Assembly (NCBI GenBank): GCA_963823735.1
Contig: CAWGMO010000002.1
Coordinates: 2,542,001 to 2,606,000, forward strand
DNA length: 64,000 nucleotides
Direction: 5' to 3'
Source: Actinoallomurus sp963823735
GTDB lineage: Bacteria; Actinomycetota; Actinomycetes; Streptosporangiales; Streptosporangiaceae
Below are positions 60,119 to 64,000 of the stretch, in pieces. The notes under the pieces are model-generated. The model worked only from the letters and a program-made list of their open reading frames with translations, ran no database searches and was not told where the DNA came from. The position numbers and the translations under genes are program-made. How positions within the stretch are numbered: position 1 is the first letter of the stretch; each line of letters begins with the position of its first letter.

Positions 60119-62481
60119 TGAGGTTCGCACCGGTATGGGTGCTGGCCCTGTTCGCCGCGCTGTTCGTGGGGGTCGCGGCTCCCGCCCAGGCCGCCACCAC
60201 GTCCATCACCGTGGACGGCGGCCAGGGCGGCCGGACCTTCGACGGCATCGGCGCGATCAGCGGGGGCGGCGGCAACTCGCGCCTGCTGACGAACTATCCC
60301 GCCGCCCAGCAGTCGCAGATCCTCGACTACCTGTTCAAGCCGGGGTACGGCGCCTCGCTGCAACTGCTGAAGCTGGAGATCGGCGGGGACGCCAACTCCA
60401 CCGACGGTTCGGAGCCGTCGATCGAGCACACCCGCGGCACGGTCGACTGCGACGCGGGCTATGAGTTCTGGCTCGGTGAGCAGGCCAAGGCCCGCAACCC
60501 GGACATCGGCCTGTACGGCCTGGCGTGGGCCGCCCCCGGCTGGATCAACGGCGGGTTCTGGTCCACCGACACGATCGACTACCTGGTCTCGTGGCTGGAC
60601 TGCGCCAAGCGGCACGGCCTCACGATCAAGTACCTCGGCGGGTGGAACGAACGCGGCCACGACGCGAACTGGTTCGTCCGGCTGCGCGCGGCGCTGGACG
60701 CGCACGGGTACTCCGGGGTCCGGCTCGTCGCCGACGACAGCGGGTGGGGCGTCGCCGACGACATGGCGAACGACCCGGCGTTCAACGACGCGGTGTCCGT
60801 CATCGGCGCGCACTACTCGTGCGAGGGCGGTGACGGCGGCAGCGCCGACACCTGCTCCAGCACCAGCGTGGCCAGGAACAACGGCAAACCGCTGTGGGAC
60901 AGCGAGAGCGGCTCACAGGACATGGACACCGGCGCGCCCGCGCTGATCCGCGCCATCGTGCGCGGCTACACCGACGCGCGGATGACCAGCTACTTCAACT
61001 GGCCGCTGCTCGCCGCGATCTACCCGACGCTGCCGTACAACACCGTCGGCCTGGCGACCGCCGCCTCCCCCTGGTCGGGCAACTACACGATCGGCGCGAG
61101 CACCTGGGCGACCGCGCAGGTCACGCAGTTCACCCGGCCCGGCTGGACGTTCGTCGACAGCGCGTCCGGCTACCTCGGCGGGTCCGAGCCGAACGGCGCG
61201 TACGTGACGCTGAAGGGCGGCACGGACTACTCCACCATCCTGGAGACCACGACGTCCGGCTCGCCGCAGACCGTGAACGTGCACGTCCAGGGCGGCCTGT
61301 CCACCGGCACGGTCCACGTGTGGGCGACGAACGTGAACTCCCCGAGCGCGGCGGCGTCCTTCACCCACACCGGCGACATCATCCCGAGCAACGGCTCGTA
61401 CTCGCTGACGATGCAGCCCGGCTACGTCTACACCGTCAGCACCCTCGGCGGGCAGGGCAAGGGCACCGCGACCGCGCCCGCCGCGCACCCGCTGGACCTG
61501 CCGTACGCCGACGGCTTCGACGGCGTCGCGACCGACGGCGAGGCGAGGTACCTGTCCGACATGCAGGGCTCGTTCGAGGTACGGCCGTGCGCCGACGGCC
61601 GTACGGGACAGTGCGTGCAGCAGGTCACGCCGGTCAAGCCCATCGAGTGGCAGGACGACTCCGACGCCTTCTCCCTCATCGGCGACCCGACGTGGTCGAA
61701 CTACACGGTGAAGGCCGACGTCGACCTGCGCCAGGCGGGCACCGCGGAGCTGCTGGGCCGCGCCGGCACGCAGGCACGCCCGCAGTCACACCAGAACCTG
61801 TACAAGTTCCGCGTCTCGAACACAGGTGCCTGGTCGATCGTGAAGAACTACTCCAGCGGTACGGCCGCCACCCTGGCGAGCGGTACGACCGGCGCGCTCG
61901 GCACGGGTTCCTGGCACACGCTGGGCCTCACCTTCCAGGGCGCCCAGATCACCGCGACCGTCGACGGCGCCACCGCCGGGACCGTCACCGATGGCTCCTT
62001 CGTGTCCGGCCAGGTCGGCATCGGCGTCGTCGGCTACCAGACCGACCAGTTCGACAACCTGTCGGTCACCCCGGGCAGCGGCACGGCGCAGCCGCCGCCC
62101 GGCCCGATCACCTCCGGCATCAGCGGCAAGTGCCTCGACGACTACACCGGCTCGGCCACCCCCGGCACGAAGGCCGACATCTGGGACTGCAACGGCACCG
62201 GGGCGCAGGTGTGGACGTTCACCGGCGGCGCCCTCCAGGTGAACGGGAAGTGCCTCGACGTCACCGCGGCCGGCACCGAGAACGGCAGCCCTGTGGAGAT
62301 CTGGGACTGCAACAACGGCGCGAACCAGCAGTGGGAACCCAGGAACGGGCTGCTCGTCAACCCGGCCTCCGGCCGCTGCCTCGACGACCCCGCGTCCAAC
62401 ACCGCCAACGGCACCCAGCTCGACATCTGGGACTGCGACGGCGGCGCCAACCAGCAGTGGAGACTACCGGCCGCTTCCTGA
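60118..62481 (+). CDS. Secreted GH59 galactosidase with C-terminal ricin-type lectin domain
   Basis: The 787-aa protein has a signal peptide to about residue 25, a GH59 barrel with acid/base Glu 178 (G-G-W-N-E-R-G) and nucleophile Glu 263 (L-W-D-S-E-S-G), beta-sandwich and lectin-like domains to about 660, then a ricin B repeat domain with three W-D-C-N/D repeats and Q-x-W motifs. GH59 comprises galactocerebrosidase-like beta-galactosidases. In a bacterium the target is more likely galactose-bearing polysaccharide or glycolipid. It overlaps GH76 by one base. Confidence 0.9.
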   Translation: MRFAPVWVLALFAALFVGVAAPAQAATTSITVDGGQGGRTFDGIGAISGGGGNSRLLTNYPAAQQSQILDYLFKPGYGASLQLLKLEIGGDANSTDGSEPSIEHTRGTVDCDAGYEFWLGEQAKARNPDIGLYGLAWAAPGWINGGFWSTDTIDYLVSWLDCAKRHGLTIKYLGGWNERGHDANWFVRLRAALDAHGYSGVRLVADDSGWGVADDMANDPAFNDAVSVIGAHYSCEGGDGGSADTCSSTSVARNNGKPLWDSESGSQDMDTGAPALIRAIVRGYTDARMTSYFNWPLLAAIYPTLPYNTVGLATAASPWSGNYTIGASTWATAQVTQFTRPGWTFVDSASGYLGGSEPNGAYVTLKGGTDYSTILETTTSGSPQTVNVHVQGGLSTGTVHVWATNVNSPSAAASFTHTGDIIPSNGSYSLTMQPGYVYTVSTLGGQGKGTATAPAAHPLDLPYADGFDGVATDGEARYLSDMQGSFEVRPCADGRTGQCVQQVTPVKPIEWQDDSDAFSLIGDPTWSNYTVKADVDLRQAGTAELLGRAGTQARPQSHQNLYKFRVSNTGAWSIVKNYSSGTAATLASGTTGALGTGSWHTLGLTFQGAQITATVDGATAGTVTDGSFVSGQVGIGVVGYQTDQFDNLSVTPGSGTAQPPPGPITSGISGKCLDDYTGSATPGTKADIWDCNGTGAQVWTFTGGALQVNGKCLDVTAAGTENGSPVEIWDCNNGANQQWEPRNGLLVNPASGRCLDDPASNTANGTQLDIWDCDGGANQQWRLPAAS

Positions 62482-62499
62482 CCCGCCTAAGGAGCAGTG

Positions 62500-63210
62500 A
62501 TGAAGAAACTACTGATGAGCGTCCTGGTGGTGCTGCTGGGCGCGTTCGGCGTGGCAGCCGCGGTGCCCGCGTCGGCCGCCGCCCATCCGGACGCCGCGTC
62601 GCTGCGGCTGATGCCGCTCGGCGACTCGATCACCTGGGGCGTCGGCAGCAGCACCGGTAACGGCTACCGCGCGTCGCTGTGGAACGCCCTGGCCGGCGAG
62701 GGCCACGCCCTGGACTTCGTCGGCTCGGGCCGGAACGGGACCATGTCCGACCCCGACAACGAGGGGCACTCCGGCTGGCTCATCGAGCAGATCGCCGGGA
62801 TCGCGGACTCCACGCTGGCCACCTACCGGCCCAACGTCGTGACGCTGATGATCGGCACCAACGACCTGAACCGGAACAACCAGGTCCCGACCGCGATCGA
62901 CCGCCTGCACTCCCTGGTCGATCAGATCACCAACGACGTCCCCGGTGTCACCGTGCTCCTGGCCTCCCTGATCGTCTCGACGGACCCGGTGGAGGAGCCG
63001 TACCGGCCCGCCTTCAACCAGCAGGTTCCCGGCATCGTCTCGGCAGAGCAGTCGGCCGGGAAGCACGTCGGCTTCGTCGACATGAGCGCGCTGACCACCG
63101 CGGACCTGTCCGACTCGCTCCACCCGAACGACAGCGGCTACCAGAAGATGGCCGACGCCTTCAACGCCGGTGTCCAGGCGGCCGACGCCGCCGGCTGGAT
63201 CACGCCGTAG
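62500..63210 (+). CDS. Secreted SGNH/GDSL esterase
   Basis: The 236-aa protein has a signal peptide and the SGNH blocks: L-M-P-L-G-D-S-I-T-W-G (Ser), G-R-N-G-T-M (Gly), I-G-T-N-D-L-N (Asn) and S-D-S-L-H-P-N-D (Asp, His). This form is close to CE3-like acetyl-esterases acting on plant polysaccharides. It would remove acyl groups that block the glycosidases encoded next to it. AAGGAG lies 5 bases before ATG 62500. Confidence 0.9.
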   Translation: MKKLLMSVLVVLLGAFGVAAAVPASAAAHPDAASLRLMPLGDSITWGVGSSTGNGYRASLWNALAGEGHALDFVGSGRNGTMSDPDNEGHSGWLIEQIAGIADSTLATYRPNVVTLMIGTNDLNRNNQVPTAIDRLHSLVDQITNDVPGVTVLLASLIVSTDPVEEPYRPAFNQQVPGIVSAEQSAGKHVGFVDMSALTTADLSDSLHPNDSGYQKMADAFNAGVQAADAAGWITP

Positions 63211-63241
63211 CCCCCTCCCGACCCCCGCCTTGGAGTCGCAC

Positions 63242-64000
63242 ATGTCGTACCTGTCCCGCGTCCAAAGACGTCTCACCGCCTCGGCCGGCGCGCTCGCGCT
63301 GGTCGCCGGGGCCCTGACGGCGACGACCGTGGTGGCCACCCAGGTCGCCGCGGCGCCGCCCGCCGCCGCCACCGAGAACGGCCTGGCCCGTACGCCCCAG
63401 ATGGGCTTCAACAACTGGAACTCCACGCAGTGCGCGTCGCAGTTCAACGAGGCGATGGTCGAGGGCATCGCCGACCTGTTCGTCTCCGAGGGCCTGAAGG
63501 CCGCCGGCTACCAGTACGTCAACCTCGACGACTGCTGGGCGCTGCCGAACCGCGACGGCTCCGGCAACCTCGTGGCCGACCCGGCGCGGTTCCCGCACGG
63601 CATCAAGGCCGTCGCCGACTACGTGCACTCCAAGGGCCTGAAGTTCGGCCTGTACTCCAGTGCCGGCACGAAGACCTGCAACAGCGCCGGATTCCCCGGC
63701 GGCCTCGGCCACGAGCAGCAGGACGCGAACCTGTGGGCGTCGTGGGGCGTGGACTACCTGAAGTACGACAACTGCAACAACCAGGGCGTCGACGCGCAAC
63801 AGCGCTACAAGGCGATGGGCGACGCGCTGAAGGCCACCGGGCGCCCCATCCTCTACAGCATCTGCGAGTGGGGCTCCAACCAGCCGTGGAACTGGGCCCC
63901 GGCCATCGGCAACTCCTGGCGTACGACGGGCGACATCAGCGACAACTGGGGGAGCATGCTCGGCAATGCCCACCAGAACCAGGCGCTCGCCTCGTACGCG
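63242..64000 (+). CDS. Secreted GH27 alpha-galactosidase (partial, runs off the window)
   Basis: The first 253 residues are present. A long signal region is followed by T-P-Q-M-G-F-N-N-W-N, G-Y-Q-Y-V-N-L-D-D-C-W and D-Y-L-K-Y-D-N-C-N-N with the catalytic nucleophile Asp, all diagnostic of GH27. The acid/base Asp lies in W-R-T-T-G-D-I-S-D-N-W. The protein removes terminal alpha-galactose from galactomannan-like chains. It is fourth in the operon after the SGNH esterase. Confidence 0.93.
   Translation, partial: MSYLSRVQRRLTASAGALALVAGALTATTVVATQVAAAPPAAATENGLARTPQMGFNNWNSTQCASQFNEAMVEGIADLFVSEGLKAAGYQYVNLDDCWALPNRDGSGNLVADPARFPHGIKAVADYVHSKGLKFGLYSSAGTKTCNSAGFPGGLGHEQQDANLWASWGVDYLKYDNCNNQGVDAQQRYKAMGDALKATGRPILYSICEWGSNQPWNWAPAIGNSWRTTGDISDNWGSMLGNAHQNQALASYA

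Noticed and set aside
60894..62660. A 588-codon frame overlapping the GH59 gene in another frame
   Set aside because: Arg/Gly-rich shadow of the GH59 gene, which has signal peptide, catalytic residues and lectin motifs.
1..64000. CRISPR arrays, tRNA or rRNA genes, insertion sequences, phage genes
   Set aside because: No regularly spaced repeats, cloverleaf-like sequences, transposase or phage structural motifs were recognised by reading; a covariance-model tRNA scan would be decisive.

Overview
The window is high-GC actinobacterial DNA, with dense gene packing, many 4-bp stop/start overlaps, frequent GTG starts and CGTACG-rich coding sequence. The regulators (ECF41 sigma factors, NarL- and OmpR-type two-component systems, PadR, MerR, TetR), secreted hydrolases and two lanthipeptide loci fit a soil actinomycete, probably of the order Streptosporangiales. 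That placement is inferred from gene content, not from a marker gene.

Layout. 0-3.1 kb: an aminotransferase tail, an ECF41 sigma factor, a LUD protein, a small secreted protein and a secreted trypsin-like protease. 3.1-8.0 kb: a venezuelin-like (class IV) lanthipeptide locus with synthetase, a 51-aa precursor and a two-gene ABC exporter; a strong hairpin separates precursor and synthetase. 8.1-12.6 kb: a PadR-controlled ABC/membrane-protein locus with an unusual 14-bp-periodic operator array. 12.6-19.7 kb: a MacB/FtsX-type transport operon (lipoprotein, two ATPases, frameshifted permease) enclosed by an OmpR-type regulator and a sensor kinase. 19.8-23.4 kb: an ABC exporter operon with a NarL-type two-component system. 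23.5-28.1 kb: a GH18 chitinase behind a perfect palindrome, a second NarL-type pair, a membrane protein and an SGNH hydrolase. 28.3-31.1 kb: a class III lanthipeptide synthetase whose 34-aa precursor gene overlaps its 3' end. 31.1-33.6 kb: a textbook ECF41 locus with two divergent ECF41-type promoters.

33.6-40.3 kb: a convergent arrangement of a DUF6745-type protein with a small partner and the five-gene STM4011-STM4015 operon (two radical SAM enzymes, a sulfatase-like hydrolase, an ATP-grasp protein and a leucine-rich-repeat protein). It looks like an uncharacterised protein or peptide modification system and is my main candidate for an undescribed system. 40.3-41.3 kb: an internally deleted aldo/keto reductase with its MerR regulator and matching 19-bp-spacer promoters. 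42.6-46.1 kb: a cis-prenyltransferase, an MpaB/DUF2236-like oxygenase fused to EF-hands (one homopolymer frameshift) and a P450, probably a small isoprenoid pathway. 46.2-53.5 kb: GH25 muramidase, amino-acid permease, PE-PPE esterase, PL7 alginate lyase, TetR regulator with remnants of its neighbours, and an F420-type oxidoreductase. 53.6-57.6 kb: a membrane-protein/cupredoxin cluster broken by many single-base frameshifts. 58.4-64.0 kb: LacI-like palindromes followed by a secreted glycan-degradation operon (GH76, GH59 with ricin-type lectin, SGNH esterase, GH27, the last cut by the window edge).

Frameshifts recur at G/C runs in otherwise well-preserved genes (13.6-16.2, 33.6, 43.5, 53.8-57.5 kb), so some may be sequence errors rather than real pseudogenes. 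No tRNA, rRNA, CRISPR array, insertion sequence or prophage was recognised.
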